A stretch of DNA of 20,844 nt from Euprymna scolopes (taxonomy: Eukaryota > Mollusca > Cephalopoda > Sepiida > Sepiolidae), in NCBI GenBank assembly GCA_024364805.1, contig CM044488.1, positions 28,224,579-28,245,422 of the forward strand. The letters are read 5' to 3'. The notes under the pieces are model-generated. The model searched no databases. It was given only the letters and a program-made list of their open reading frames with translations, and was not told the DNA's origin. Made by a program: the position numbers and the translations under genes. Position 1 is the first letter of the stretch, and each line of letters starts with the position of its first letter. Positions 10,117 to 20,018 of this stretch are shown here, piece after piece.

Positions 10117-10298
10117 TTGTAATTAAAAAAAAAAAAAGGATTCTTTTCAGCATTTGAACGACATTGCCAATTCCAACCTATTCAGTTTGGTTCCCAGAAC
10201 TCAACAGCCCTGCTCTCTCGAATTCAGGCTTTTTTATAACGTCTTTTTTGGGGGTGAAACCTCATTAATATGCAAATCAATGCATATCACCCCCCCCC
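10117..10298 (+). repeat. Interspersed repeat, copy 1 (left of gap)
   Basis: This starts CTTGTAATT and continues with AGCATTTGAACGACATTG, a TTCAGTTTGGTTCCCAGAAC block and CTCAACAGCCCTG, then ends ATATGCAAATCAATGCATAT and CAC before a run of C. The same order of blocks is found at 10931-11090. The end contains the octamer ATGCAAAT inside a small hairpin (ATATGCA and TGCATAT arms). I do not recognise the family; it is non-coding. Confidence 0.8.
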
Positions 10299-10829
10299 NN
10301 NNNNNNNNNNNNNNNNNNNNNNNNNNNNNNNNNNNNNNNNNNNNNNNNNNNNNNNNNNNNNNNNNNNNNNNNNNNNNNNNNNNNNNNNNNNNNNNNNNNN
10401 NNNNNNNNNNNNNNNNNNNNNNNNNNNNNNNNNNNNNNNNNNNNNNNNNNNNNNNNNNNNNNNNNNNNNNNNNNNNNNNNNNNNNNNNNNNNNNNNNNNN
10501 NNNNNNNNNNNNNNNNNNNNNNNNNNNNNNNNNNNNNNNNNNNNNNNNNNNNNNNNNNNNNNNNNNNNNNNNNNNNNNNNNNNNNNNNNNNNNNNNNNNN
10601 NNNNNNNNNNNNNNNNNNNNNNNNNNNNNNNNNNNNNNNNNNNNNNNNNNNNNNNNNNNNNNNNNNNNNNNNNNNNNNNNNNNNNNNNNNNNNNNNNNNN
10701 NNNNNNNNNNNNNNNNNNNNNNNNNNNNNNNNNNNNNNNNNNNNNNNNNNNNNNNNNNNNNNNNNNNNNNNNNNNNNNNNNNNNNNNNNNNNNNNNNNNN
10801 NNNNNNNNNNNNNNNNNNNNNNNNNNNNN
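10299..10829. other. Assembly gap, 531 N
   Basis: A run of N bounded by nine C on the left and CCC on the right, inside a repeat whose copies lie on both sides. Translations that cross it are meaningless. The gap lies within the large RSPRY1 intron. Confidence 1.
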
Positions 10830-10930
10830 CCATTCAGGAATAAGGGTTATTGCGTGTACAGTAATCAATTTCAATTTTCACAAATCCCAGCTTTGCATTG
10901 TATTGACTTTATATTTCATGCCAGAATAGC

Positions 10931-11090
10931 TTGTAATTGAAAAATGTTTCTTATTAGCATTTGAACAACATTGTAAATTCCGATCTGTTCAGCTTGGTTC
11001 CCATAACTCAACTGCCCTGACTTCAGATATTTTATGCCTTTTTTGGAGACGAAGCATCATTGATATGCAAATCAATGCATATCACACTAC
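10931..11090 (+). repeat. Interspersed repeat, copy 2 (right of gap)
   Basis: It matches copy 1 in the same orientation: CTTGTAATTG, then AGCATTTGAACAACATTG, then CTTGGTTCCCATAACTCAAC, then GATATGCAAATCAATGCATA and TCAC. Starts are 814 bp apart including the gap, so the two copies may belong to a longer tandem unit that the assembly could not resolve. Confidence 0.8.
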
Positions 11091-11481
11091 AGATCTTAAC
11101 CCTGCAAGTGCTAAAATTCAATTAACAACTTCTATTATGCTTATTTCTTTATAGAAGGTAATACACGCCAATCTGACATGGCTGATATGCTTTTACTCCA
11201 GCATGCACTTGCAGGTTCTGCATATCCAAACAAGACAAGATTTTTTATGACAGCAATAAAGCAAGATAATTTTCCATCATTACATTTGTCACATTTCCTC
11301 TCTAATACTAAAAACAAACATAAAAGCAATGTTAATCACATAAGAATATTCAGTTGATAAGTCATTTTGTTTTCTTTTTTAAATTTTATTTTTGTTAATA
11401 TATTCTTATCAAAAAAAAAATAAAATTAACTAAAAATGTTAAACAGATTACTTTTTTTTTAGCAGCATTAATATTACTCAC

Positions 11482-11545
11482 TGGTTTCTGCAAATTTTTC
11501 CATGGCAACAATAGAATGTAGAATGACGACTGGTGAATCTGAATA
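11482..11545 (-). CDS. RSPRY1: RSPRY1 exon, N-terminal helical region (first visible exon)
   Basis: This 64-nt exon enters in phase 0 and leaves in phase 1 with a lone A. It encodes YSDSPVVILHSIVA then MEKFAET, matching vertebrate RSPRY1 SHPTVMLFALIALEKFAQT. The A joins GC of the next exon to make AGC, giving AET-S-QNKVTI against vertebrate AQT-S-ENKLTI. The acceptor is TTCTTCTTTCAG and the donor ACCA followed by gtgagt. It belongs to the helical region that precedes SPRY. The preceding exon, expected to end near a YLLQCL-like sequence, was not found between 11546 and 20844, so that intron exceeds 9 kb or the exon is too diverged for me to see. Confidence 0.94.
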
Positions 11546-12100
11546 CTGAAAGAAGAAATACACACATATATATATACACATAAATATGCAGTGATAGCTT
11601 TTTATTTAATGACTTGAGTGATTCCCCAACTAATTACGGTTAGTCACACAGGTTGTAATAAAAGGTCAGTTCATTTTTGCAATAATCTTTCACATTTCTC
11701 TACATTTATTTATGCAGAAAGAAGGTTTTCCTCAATAATTACCTCCTTAAAGCAATTACCGTTCATTTTGTAGCCTTCATTTTTAGAATTAAAAAGTACA
11801 CATTACATTGGATTAATAAACCCTTCCACCTATTATTACAGCTACTTGCTTCTGCATATTTTTCAGCTTTAACTTTGCTTCAAACAAATATCAAATGGAT
11901 CTGTGATTACTAATTCAACAAAATCCATTCCTTTTAAATTTAAATAAATTCTTTGATATTGATTCAATAACATAAAGCACTACGCTAACTACAAAAAAAA
12001 AAACTGCTAATTAAAATTAAATCATATGGTATAACTGGATGAATACTAAATATGATTAGATCCTCTAAGACAACAGGACTATTCAGGTTGTCATTGATGG
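11546..12100 (-). other. RSPRY1: Upstream RSPRY1 intron, start; no gene seen
   Basis: AT-rich, with a short (AT/CA) patch near 11560-11582. I see no coding, RNA or repeat feature here. Confidence 0.5.
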
Positions 12101-12103
12101 ACA

Positions 12104-12123
12104 TACAGTGTGTCCAAAAAGTT
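12104..12123 (+). mobile_element. Possible mariner-like terminal repeat remnant
   Basis: TACAGTGTGTCCAAAAAGTT resembles the outer ends of mariner-family DNA transposons, which often start CAGTGTGTCC-AAAAGT after a TA target. No transposase and no matching second end were found; LINE sequence follows within about 40 bp. The motif is short, so this is tentative. Confidence 0.25.
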
Positions 12124-12163
12124 ACTGAAGGGTCTTGAACTTAAATTGATTCTTTATCGTACT

Positions 12164-12799
12164 AGAAAATTACTCACACCTGAGAGTATCCGGCATCTCT
12201 ACAAGGTCATCATTCGGCCATGGATGGAGTATTTGGGCTGGTGCATCTCCCATTAGTCTCTTCCTCTTGAATAAAGTCCAAAATAGAGTCTCCAATTTAA
12301 TAAGTCTGTTTTGTCAGGCTCCAAACCCTGTCCCATTGCCACAATGTTGCATCTCTGTGCTTGTTCTAAAGGTATTTTAATAGAATGTGCTCTGGAGAAC
12401 TCATTGCACTTGTGCTCCCTCAACATACATATCCGTGACAAATCAACTTCAAATCACACCCTTTCACTGTTGAGGGGTCCCTAAATGCTAGAAAACCCTC
12501 TACTCTAATACCTTCTTCCTTCAAACAGATAGACTTTGAAATTCTCTTCCGGCTACCTATTTTCCTGACCATACAGAAGTTCAAATGTAACATAAACCAA
12601 CTGATTCTTTTTCTATAGGTTCTAAAATTACTGGTCAGAATCACACCAAGTTTGATATAAAGCAATCTTTGACCCATGTAAGGACATTAATACCATTACT
12701 ATTGTTTCTATTACTATTACAATTACTGTTGCTAAACACCTCAAAAGCATCTGAGCCTCATCTCGTTTAGCTGTACTATTAAAAAAAAAAAAAAAAAAA
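12164..12799 (+). mobile_element. Jockey-type LINE fragment A, 5'-truncated, with poly(A)
   Basis: The plus strand encodes RKLLTPESIRHLYKVIIRPW then MEYLGWCIS, followed after a one-base frame change by NKVQNRVSNLIS and, further on, TIQKFKCNINQ. This is the C-terminal tail of a jockey-clade reverse transcriptase ORF2, where TPES-LY-xRPxMEY and VQxRVxNLI are standard. Several stops and at least two frameshifts break it. It ends with an A19 run at 12781-12799, which reads as its tail. It starts well after the polymerase core, as usual for 5'-truncated copies. Confidence 0.8.
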
Positions 12800-13007
12800 T
12801 GCTCCAGTTCTCTCCAAACTTTTCAACAAATGCCTTAATGAATCTTGCTATCCTGATTGCTGGAAAACTGCTTCTGTAGTACCAGTTTACAAGAATTCTG
12901 GTGAAAGAAGTAACCCATTAAATTATCGCTTCATTAGTCTCCTCCCTCTTTTCACCAAAATATAATTAATCACACTTTAGTCCACTACCTCACAAGAGAA
13001 CAACTGT
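12800..13007 (+). mobile_element. Jockey-type LINE fragment B, reverse transcriptase N-terminal part
   Basis: The plus strand encodes APVLSKLFNKCLNESCYPDC, then WKTASVVPVYKNSGERSNPL, then NYRFISLLPLFTKI and, after one stop, LINHTLVHYLTREQ. This is the start of the reverse transcriptase domain of jockey-clade LINEs (VVPVxKxGxRxxPxNYRPISLLP). It comes from a part of the element upstream of fragment A but lies 3' of A's tail, so it is a separate copy. It is cut off at 13007, where fragment C's tail begins. Confidence 0.85.
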
Positions 13008-13745
13008 ACTTTTTTTAATTTTTTTTTTTTGACATTTCACCCTCAAACAAGACATAGGGTCACTTAGTTGTGAGGGGCTACTATTCGAGATCAGATTTCC
13101 AGGGATACTATTTATGGAGTTGGACAGCGAAATGTCTGTTCACATTACACTTGAATTTCTGCATGTTAGTACAATCAGGGAAGCAGGGGCTCAGGAGGGA
13201 ATCCCAAAGTGTAGAAGTCAAAGGGAAAAACTATTTGAGTAGAAGGCTTTACTACATCTAGGGATCTCTACAGTGTAGAGGTGAGATTTTGCTGCTTGTT
13301 AGGGGTATTAGTACTCAGAGTTTGTCAGAGCACTTGCCATTAAAACAGGCACAAAGATGCCATGTTTTGGCAATGGGACTGAGGTTGGAATTTACTTGAT
13401 AGTTCAGGAGCTATTAGGTTGGCAACTCTTTTTTGAACCCTGTATAGGAGCAAAAGACTAGTGGCAGATGCACCAATCCAGATGTGGCAACATTACTTCA
13501 TATATGGGTGAACCGTGACCTTGTAGAAATACAGGATACTCTCAGGTGTAAGTACCCTTTTAACATGGCAGAGAGAACCCACGTTCCTTGCAGCAGCTTT
13601 GGCAATTGCCTCTATGTAATTGTTCCAATTCACGTTGTCTGTGAATGTTAACCCTAGAAGCTTAAGGGAAGTTCTTTCAGGCAGTGTATCATTAGTACAC
13701 ATTTCTTGTGTGAATTTTTTATGTGTTAAGTTCTCATCCCCGTCT
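13008..13745 (-). mobile_element. Jockey-type LINE fragment C, antisense, with poly(A)
   Basis: The minus strand encodes EMCTNDTLPERTSLKLLGLT, then NVNWNNYIEAIAKAAARNVG, then RVLTPESILYFYKVTVHPYM, then after a stop CCHIWIGASATSLLLLYRVQ and KRVANLIAPELSS. Later the frame decays with stops, up to KFKCNVNRHF. It is the C-terminal half of the same LINE family as fragment A, in the opposite direction. On this strand the sequence ends with A-rich tail bases, seen as T runs at 13010-13031. The tail abuts fragment B, so C probably inserted into B. Confidence 0.87.
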
Positions 13746-13920
13746 GCAATAAACAGTTAATAAACTACACTAGCAAGACCTGCGGAAATTGAAAAATTAA
13801 ATTATTTCATTTTTGTTTATAAAAATTTTCTTTTTATAAAAAAAAAAAATCTTACATTTTTATATCTCTATATACACGTTTTTGTATGTCCATAAAAGGC
13901 TTTTCTCAACGAGTTTACAT

Positions 13921-14099
13921 TTATTTAGAACTTTCCTTATACTTCCTAGATTATAATATTTTTTAGAACTTTCCTTATACTTCCTAGATTATAATATAAT
14001 TTTTATATACTCCCTAGATTATAATATTTATTTAGAACTTTCCTTATACTTCCTAGATTATAATATAATAATTTTTATATACTTCCTAGATTATAATAT
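13921..14099 (+). repeat. Compound tandem repeat inside Helitron-like element
   Basis: The block ending ACTTCCTAGATTATAATAT or a near variant occurs five times. Three copies carry the long form with TTTAGAACTTTCCTTAT in front; two carry a short form with AATTTTTATAT. The order is long, long, short, long, short, which points to stepwise duplication of a two-part unit. Confidence 0.92.
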
Positions 14100-14538
14100 C
14101 TCCGATTTGCAAATGGACATCGTCTCTACATTTATTTTGATCGACTTTTAAAAAATTCCCTCTATTCTGTTCTTTTGCGTGTTTGTTCATCTTTTACGTA
14201 TAAATAAAGCGAAACTAATCGAAGTGAAGTAGATCGCCTGGTTTTCCTGCCAAGACATTAAGAAAGACAATTAACTTTGATTAATGTGGGGGAAACCCTT
14301 CATATCAGACAACTGCTATTCATTTGGACACTGCGAGAGTTCCCCCTTTTTGGGGGGAGCTGGCTTTCCCCAACATCATAGGGAAACAAATAAATAAAAC
14401 GGCAGAAAGTGGGAAGTTTATCTGGCCTCCAGCAAGACATTCATTTCTGCGCCTGCGTGAACTCATTCACTTAACTATGCTTTTCCGCAAGTCAGGTTTT
14501 TGACATTGCTAAATTTGGACGCTTTTCACTTCTTTTCG

Positions 14539-14626
14539 TGTCGTAGCGTGGCGGTAAGATGTCAGCTTTTCTTTCACTTTCTTTTCTGCCTACGCATCAC
14601 GGGTTTGAGCCCGCATACCTACTACC
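14539..14626 (+). pseudogene. tRNA-like sequence (Pol III A and B box-like)
   Basis: TCGTAGCGTGGCGGTAAGAT resembles a tRNA 5' part with an A box (usual TRGCNNAGYGG). GTCAGCTTTT follows like an anticodon-arm start, and CACGGGTTTGAGCCCG at 14599-14614 resembles the T arm and B box (GGTTCGANNCC). A pyrimidine-rich insertion separates the two boxes and the arms do not pair cleanly, so this is not a functional tRNA. It lies about 30 bp before the element's 3' hairpin, on the same strand. Confidence 0.5.
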
Positions 14627-14654
14627 ACTTTTTTGGGGGGAGGGGCTCTAAACA

Positions 14655-14682
14655 CCTGGGCAACGCCAGGCACCCCCGCTAG

Positions 14683-14683
<1 letters not shown>
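14655..14683 (+). other. Helitron-like 3' terminus
   Basis: CCTGG and CCAGG pair around GCAACG; CACCCCCG follows, then CTAG and T at the start of a (TA)n run. It is the cleanest of the four copies of this end motif in the window. Confidence 0.7.
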
Positions 14684-14716
<33 letters not shown>

Positions 14717-14719
14717 ACA

Positions 14720-15630
14720 ATAAAGAACGATTGTTGAATGTTATTCTTTCAATTACTTTTGTTTTGGAGGAGCAGAATAAAAAAAATAAAGATTAAAACG
14801 GAACAAAATTTAAATTTCTGCTCCATTTTTAAAACAACCGTAAAAACAGAGCATCCTACCTGATTTTTTTTTTTTTTTTCATAATAAAATGATTATCTCT
14901 ATATGTAAATTCAAGTTTTATGATATCTTTGTTTTTGTTTTTTTTATTAAATTGTTAGGTGAAAGTACAGAATAGTTACAAAACACCCATCAGCCCGGTA
15001 ACTTAAGTGCATAAGTATCAATAAAGTGATATTTAATATCGTATTCATCTAAATCCATAACAATTGATAATTAAATGATTGGTTTATGTCGCTACACCAT
15101 AATCACATGATTAAAATTTTAGCAGACTAAAAATTGGGAGACAAGGGTCAGGAGAACCTAAAATAGTAATTTGAGCAGGAAAAAAGACTAAAAATAACAA
15201 TTTTGTTTTAGTAAGAAGAATAACGAAATAGTAATTCGTTCTTTCCTGGTAAATGCATGCCTAAATAAAGAAAAGTGCAGCAAAAACAATAATAGTTAAA
15301 TAATTAATTGATGTTTCATTGCATTTTGAATTTCAGCTTTTAAGTTTGATGGGTGCAAAGTGTGCATAATCCTCAGGGTTTTTGTTTTTTTCTCACTAAT
15401 CCACAAGCAACGCGTGGCCACGTACAGCTAATGTAATATATTGCTGCTTGGCATTCTGTGACTGTTCAGTGTGAATGGAGATCACGCGATATTATTGTAG
15501 TATTTATTTTTTAAGTAATCTGATTAATGTAGTATCAGAATATATCTAGTTGTTACGATTTATCACCAATATCCTCATGAGTTTGTGACATATTTCCATT
15601 GTATGGACAGCCGGGCACAAATGGAAACCC
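14720..15630. other. Sequence without recognisable feature
   Basis: AT-rich with long T runs. Beyond homopolymers I see no reading frame, repeat pair or RNA fold I can support. Probably RSPRY1 upstream intron or flank. Confidence 0.4.
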
Positions 15631-15635
15631 CACAA

Positions 15636-15703
15636 TATCATTATACTATCTTTAGACATAACAGATACTACCCTTGGATCTTAACCAGAAGACCAGAAGG
15701 TAT
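15636..15703 (-). pseudogene. U2 snRNA-like pseudogene, 5' part
   Basis: The minus strand reads CTTCTGGTCTTCTGGTTAAG, ATCCAAGGGTAGTATCTGTT, ATGTCTAAAGATAGTATAAT, GATATTG. The start of U2 snRNA reads CTTCTCGGCCTTTTGGCTAA, GATCAAGTGTAGTATCTGTT, CTTATCAGTTTAATATCTGA. The first 45 bases agree closely, including the GTAGTA branch-site recognition sequence. After that similarity fades, and the Sm site and 3' stem-loops are not recognisable. Copies of the first part of U2 are commonly retroposed by LINEs, so this is best read as a truncated pseudogene. The damage in stem-loop I and the missing 3' half argue against function. Confidence 0.75.
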
Positions 15704-15839
15704 ATTTTAGTTTCACGTACATCCCAAAAGCGACATTTTTTTTTTATAATTTTTTTTTTTTTACATTGCGTCTGGAGATCTTATTAAAAATAGGCTAGAG
15801 GGTGATAATACACTATGGACATCAAATTAGCAGATCTAT

Positions 15840-15930
15840 ACACTAGTGTTGAGATGATTAATCGGGAAAAATCGGTCTTGGAAAAATGTTAGCCTAATTC
15901 CCAATTCCAAAACGATTCTTTTAATTTTTT
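15840..15930 (+). repeat. Dispersed repeat, copy 1 (possible hAT-like end)
   Basis: CACTAGTGTTGAGATGATTA then ATCGGGAAAAATCGG, and further on CGATTCTTTTA. The opening GTGTTG-GA-GATTAATCG and the later ACGATTCTTTTA recur in the same order and strand at 20447-20572. Ends of the type CAGTGNTGGGACGATTAATCG are known from hAT-type DNA transposons. Only one end is seen, so the family is an inference. Confidence 0.45.
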
Positions 15931-16069
15931 CCTGGACAATAAAAAAAAAAAAAAATTAAATACAAATTTATTTATTAGAAGTTGTTCATTTACAATATAT
16001 GGTCACAGAATGGGTTATAAATTCCATTCCCAAATTTAACATTGATTCTCAGAGTCTAATTTATTCCTT

Positions 16070-16273
16070 TTATTGATATGACCATAAAAATCCCTTGTAA
16101 ACCTTTTCACACATATTTGTTATACGTTTCAAGGAGTTCCCACTTGATATTAAAAGATTTAATATGCTCTGGACAAGGTTTTTCAATTTTATTGGTGCCA
16201 TCTGGACACTGTCAGTGTCTGTCATTAGCTTCTGAAAAAAATTAATGCTTATGGTACTTCTTGCTTTGGACAC
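16070..16273 (-). other. Unrecognised protein-coding-like remnant
   Basis: A 67-codon minus-strand frame reads SKARSTISINFFQKLMTDTD, then SVQMAPIKLKNLVQSILNLL, then ISSGNSLKRITNMCEKVYKG. The composition is more protein-like than the surrounding AT-rich DNA. It lies about 150 bp from a hAT-like end at 15840 and could be a scrap of that element's protein, but I see no diagnostic motif. No splice sites link it to RSPRY1. Confidence 0.3.
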
Positions 16274-16279
16274 AAGTGA

Positions 16280-18540
16280 AAAATATAAATAAAAATTTCA
16301 CTATGAGTTTATCAAAATCATTTTTCTATAAAGGAAATTATATCTAAATTTAAACTTAGACCCCACCCACCCCCGGCCCAAGAAAAATGTAATTAGAATA
16401 TATGTTACTGTAATAGAAAAAAAGAGTGAAATGAAAAACAAGTTGCCAGGATAAGTTTGTGTTTAAGTTTATTTTAAAGCAGGTTTTTAGTAAAAAAACA
16501 AAAAAAAGTGTTCACTCTGTTGAGTTAGAATAAAAAAAATGGATGTTCATAAACCTTTCACAAGGACCCATCATAACCGTTCAAAATCAAAAATCGAACG
16601 TTGGTAGAAATACATCAAATAAATATCAACAATCAAGCAAAAATGTTATGTTGTACCAATATTTCAATATTATTATTGTCGTTTCTTTTTAATCATTTAT
16701 GAAATTTTCAAATGGCATTAACAATTACTAAATGCAAATGAAATTTGTTTGAAAACATTTTTTTAAATCTTGTCTCACAATTTTCAACTAATTCCAAACA
16801 CATGGTCAACTAAAATGAAGATGTTAACATAGCAAATGTATACTATTTAAAGCCCCACTGTCTCTCAACAGCAATCCACAGGGGTTAGATTAATAGGAAC
16901 ACAAAGGGTAACTTTAAGGTTACTTAAAAATCCTGCACTGCATTTGACCTTTCGAAAATAACCCCATTTTTATCCTCAACCCACATCTTTTTATACACTG
17001 ATACCTTTATTTTCCAAATTCATTTGTCTGTCTGACCTTCAATATCTTACAAATCTTGTTTTTTCTCTCATTTCTCTATGCAACGCTTTGTCTGTTGGTC
17101 TGTTTGAAATGGAATTTTCATTCCTGAACATAATCTACATCATACATATTTTGTTATTCACCTTTTTACTTAAAATTTTGACAAAATTCTGTTTTAGATT
17201 TAAATAATGCATATTACACACCTCTAGAAAAGGGGGTAAGTAATCAAGTTTTACCAATGTTTTGTTTTTAAAATAATTTTCTAATCTAATGTTATATAAT
17301 ACTTACATGGACAGTATGAATTAAGTTACCTGCTTTTTGCCAAGGGTTAATATTAGAATATCTACCAAAATCGTATATTAGTTTTGTTTATGGAAATGCA
17401 CACAACTTTACTGGGCAAACCAATCCACTTACAAAATGGTTGATATGCCTTAGTATGGTTGTGTCCAGGATTACAGTGTCAGGGATGGATTTTTTTTTTT
17501 ATTCTCCAAAAGAAAAAAATGCAGTTTGAATATTAGCAGACTTTAAAATAAATAGAATATTTTGGAATTCTAGAAATTGGAGTCATTATTTTTTAAATAA
17601 TTTTTAAAATCATATAAGTAGGAGTCCTTTGACCCCATAATTTATAAATAGACATTTTTCATATAAAATAAGTGCGATTATTTTTAATAAAAAAAAACAA
17701 AAATTGTTGTTCACTAATGTCAGCACAAAATATCTAATTTTGAAAATTATTTAAAAAAGTACAGAGTGAAGATTCAATGTTTATTTTCTAAATTTGTTAA
17801 GGACTCTTAGTTCCATTAGTTTGTTTTATGGCACATCAACCATTTTTGCGTTATTTCATGTGTAACATTTTATAATATCATGGTAATTAGAAGTGATGTG
17901 TGCATTTTGTTTAAATCTATTTTTGAATGCCTTTCAAACATCACTGTTTAAAGGAAATAATTTAATTCTCCTGACATTTAAATCTGGGTCATAATAATTA
18001 TTTCACTTTATATTGACCATGTTTGTAACTATGTGCATCAATTTTATTGTTATTTTATTATGTTTTTTTTTTAAATAATTTTGAAGAATATACTCACTTT
18101 TATTATTCTCAAAATAATTTAGTCAAAAACCATGCACACAGAACATTATTTTTAGTGCAAATTTTAAGATTTTATTAAACAGCATCATCTTTCCAGTTTT
18201 TTTCAAAACAATCTGTTCAAAAGTAATATAGATTAGCCATTTTTTCAGTAATTTCTTTGGAATTATAAACAAAATGTTAAGAGTTAAAGGCCAAACAATT
18301 AGAACGATTTTATCTTTTAACAAATATGTATTTTGATTATTAGACATTAATCATGAGATGCATAAAATGCAACAGTTCAAGTAAAAATAAAAATAAATTT
18401 TAAAAAACTGTATATGTGTCTTTAAAAAAAAAAAAAAAAAAGATTGAAAAAATGTTTACTGGTAATATTTTCATCAGTCAATGTTTTTGTCATATTTGAA
18501 AAACTATTTTAATATTGATTCTACAAATAATTCTATTTCA
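16280..18540. other. Sequence without recognisable feature
   Basis: Over 2 kb of AT-rich DNA. I scanned the minus strand for the missing upstream RSPRY1 exon and found no convincing splice-bounded match; the CTTAC site at 17307 is not preceded by a matching coding stretch. No repeats other than homopolymers stand out. Confidence 0.4.
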
Positions 18541-18557
18541 CTTCTTTGTGACAAAGG

Positions 18558-19000
18558 ATCCCTGAATGTATACTTGAAAGAAAGATAATGAGGGGAAAAT
18601 TTAAAGAACTTGACCAGGATCAACTGCTGGATAAATTGTACTCATTGACTCATAGGTCACTGCTTCTTGAAAGTTTTAAAAAGATTCTATTATGAATCAT
18701 ATAGGCATTTTACCAGTGGAAAGAGTCGAGTCTTTTGAACCACCTGAAGCCATTGCTCTTGCAAAAAGGCAAAATTTATCACATCACATTGAGAAAATGA
18801 AATACTGCCCAAAGACATCAAGACTTACCATCATATTGGATATTAAGTAATCCAAAACATCATTTGTTAACAGCGATATACTGCTTGGTCCTGAAGAAAA
18901 AAGGAAATGATATAGCAGAAGTTAGATTCCCATGTTCATCTCAGGCAGGAATTCCTTATCAACAAGACAGACATCTTAGAATTTCATGGAGGATAATACT
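18558..19000 (+). pseudogene. Decayed coding stretch of unknown family
   Basis: Three stretches on the plus strand read as protein. At 18558-18695: IPECILERKIMRGKFKELDQ then DQLLDKLYSLTHRSLLLESF. At 18692-18850, another frame: GILPVERVESFEPPEAIALA then KRQNLSHHIEKMKYCPKTSR and LTIILDIK. From about 18858: HLLTAIYCLVLKKKGNDIAE, while a neighbouring frame later reads SHVHLRQEFLINKTDILEFH then GG. Each ends in a stop or passes into a shifted frame, with no splice sites at the joints. The pattern is that of a dead copy of one protein of at least 140 residues, either a retrocopy or a transposon protein. I do not recognise the family. Confidence 0.5.
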
Positions 19001-19115
19001 GATCATAGAAAAGATTAAATTAATACATATTTTTTTTAATATTGCAGAAAATAAAAGTAAAACTAATTCAAGTATTTGCCTATGCTTTTGGTCAGCAGAA
19101 AAAAAAAAATACTGA

Positions 19116-19830
19116 CTATCATAATCAGAGTACTGATGACCATATTAGGATTTGTGAGTTGGGTTTCTGTAATTTTTCTTTTTTTTCAGACTATATAAAA
19201 AAAAATGCATAGACCATTTACATTATTAATACTAGTAAATATATATTTTCTTTGGTTGAATATTTTTGCTAGTTTAGGAGAATGGTATAATAACCAACAA
19301 ACACTATAACAACAGAACAGATACATCCCCTCAAAAGAGGAGAGGGGGTATGCCAGGTAGAATGGTAAGACCAAAAAACAGATACTACAGTAACCATGCC
19401 CACACAAAAGAGAGAGAGAGAGCATTAAAAGATAAACAGGTAAATTATAATAATAGATTTGACTTCAGATACTAAAAAACTAGAACATCAGTGATGTAGT
19501 TAGAATTATTATATAACATTACCCTCTTCTGAAAGGGGGAGCATATTAAGAGTGTCATCCTAATATTTGGACAATTTTGACACTTGACCAGATTTCATTC
19601 ATTATTGTTTGACCACCCTTTTTATCAGCTTCATTATGTCATGACATCATCATCTTGTACCAAAACTCTCCAATAGGATTGGATGCTTGTTCCTAGTTTT
19701 TGTAGTACTTAGTGGGAGATAGCAATTATCCCTCAGCTATGCTGGTATGTATCAATATGAGTTAAGTCTTTGCTAATGTCACCTAGCATGCTCAGTTGTG
19801 TATATTATAGAAATACTCGATCAGAAAAGA
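19116..19830. other. Sequence without recognisable gene
   Basis: AT-rich with a short (AG)n run at 19408-19422. The minus-strand frame at 19186-19425 is C, L and Y-rich and has no recognisable motif; I take it as chance. Confidence 0.4.
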
Positions 19831-19846
19831 CATATATATATATATA

Positions 19847-19872
19847 CTAGCTGGCAGCCTGGCATTGCCCGG
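19847..19872 (-). other. Helitron-like 3' terminus
   Basis: On the minus strand, CCGGGCAATGCCAGG (19872-19858) pairs imperfectly as a short hairpin, followed by CTGCCAG and CTAG, then T. It matches the end at 14655-14682 base for base over GGGCAA-GCCAGGC and GCTAGTATATAT. Confidence 0.7.
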
Positions 19873-20018
19873 TGGTTGTACAATATGTTTAAAGATATTT
19901 TAATTCATGCAGATTTATTATTTATTATAGAAGAAATGATTTGCACCGATTTTAAATGGTACCCCTTTTTTATCGTAAACTGATCTCATTAATAAAAAAA
20001 AAATTCAAATAAAATGGT

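Larger units (their letters stand above)
13865..14682 (+). mobile_element. Non-autonomous Helitron-like element with tRNA-like core
   Basis: The proposed 5' end, A then TCTCTATATACACG and a TTTGTATGTCCATAAAAGG block, has the style of Helitron starts. The 3' end is clear: hairpin CCTGGGCAACGCCAGG at 14655-14670, spacer, CTAG at 14679-14682, then T and (TA)n. The 818-bp interior holds a small tandem array (13921-14099) and a tRNA-like segment (14539-14626). There is no Rep or helicase coding. Flanking A at the 5' end and T at the 3' end fits A-T insertion without target duplication. An alternative is a SINE whose tail shares the hairpin. Confidence 0.6.

Noticed and set aside
10154-10929. Frames of about 200 codons on both strands
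   Set aside because: They exist only because the 531 N contain no stops.
13493-13702. Independent host gene
   Set aside because: The 69-codon frame is part of the jockey-type polymerase tail of LINE fragment C.
14500-14682. 60-codon plus-strand frame
   Set aside because: It runs through a tRNA-like sequence and the hairpin end of a Helitron-like element and has no protein motif.
17300-17345. Candidate upstream RSPRY1 exon with CTTAC donor complement
   Set aside because: The minus-strand sequence before the donor soon reaches stops and shows no similarity to the expected RSPRY1 sequence preceding YSDSPVV.
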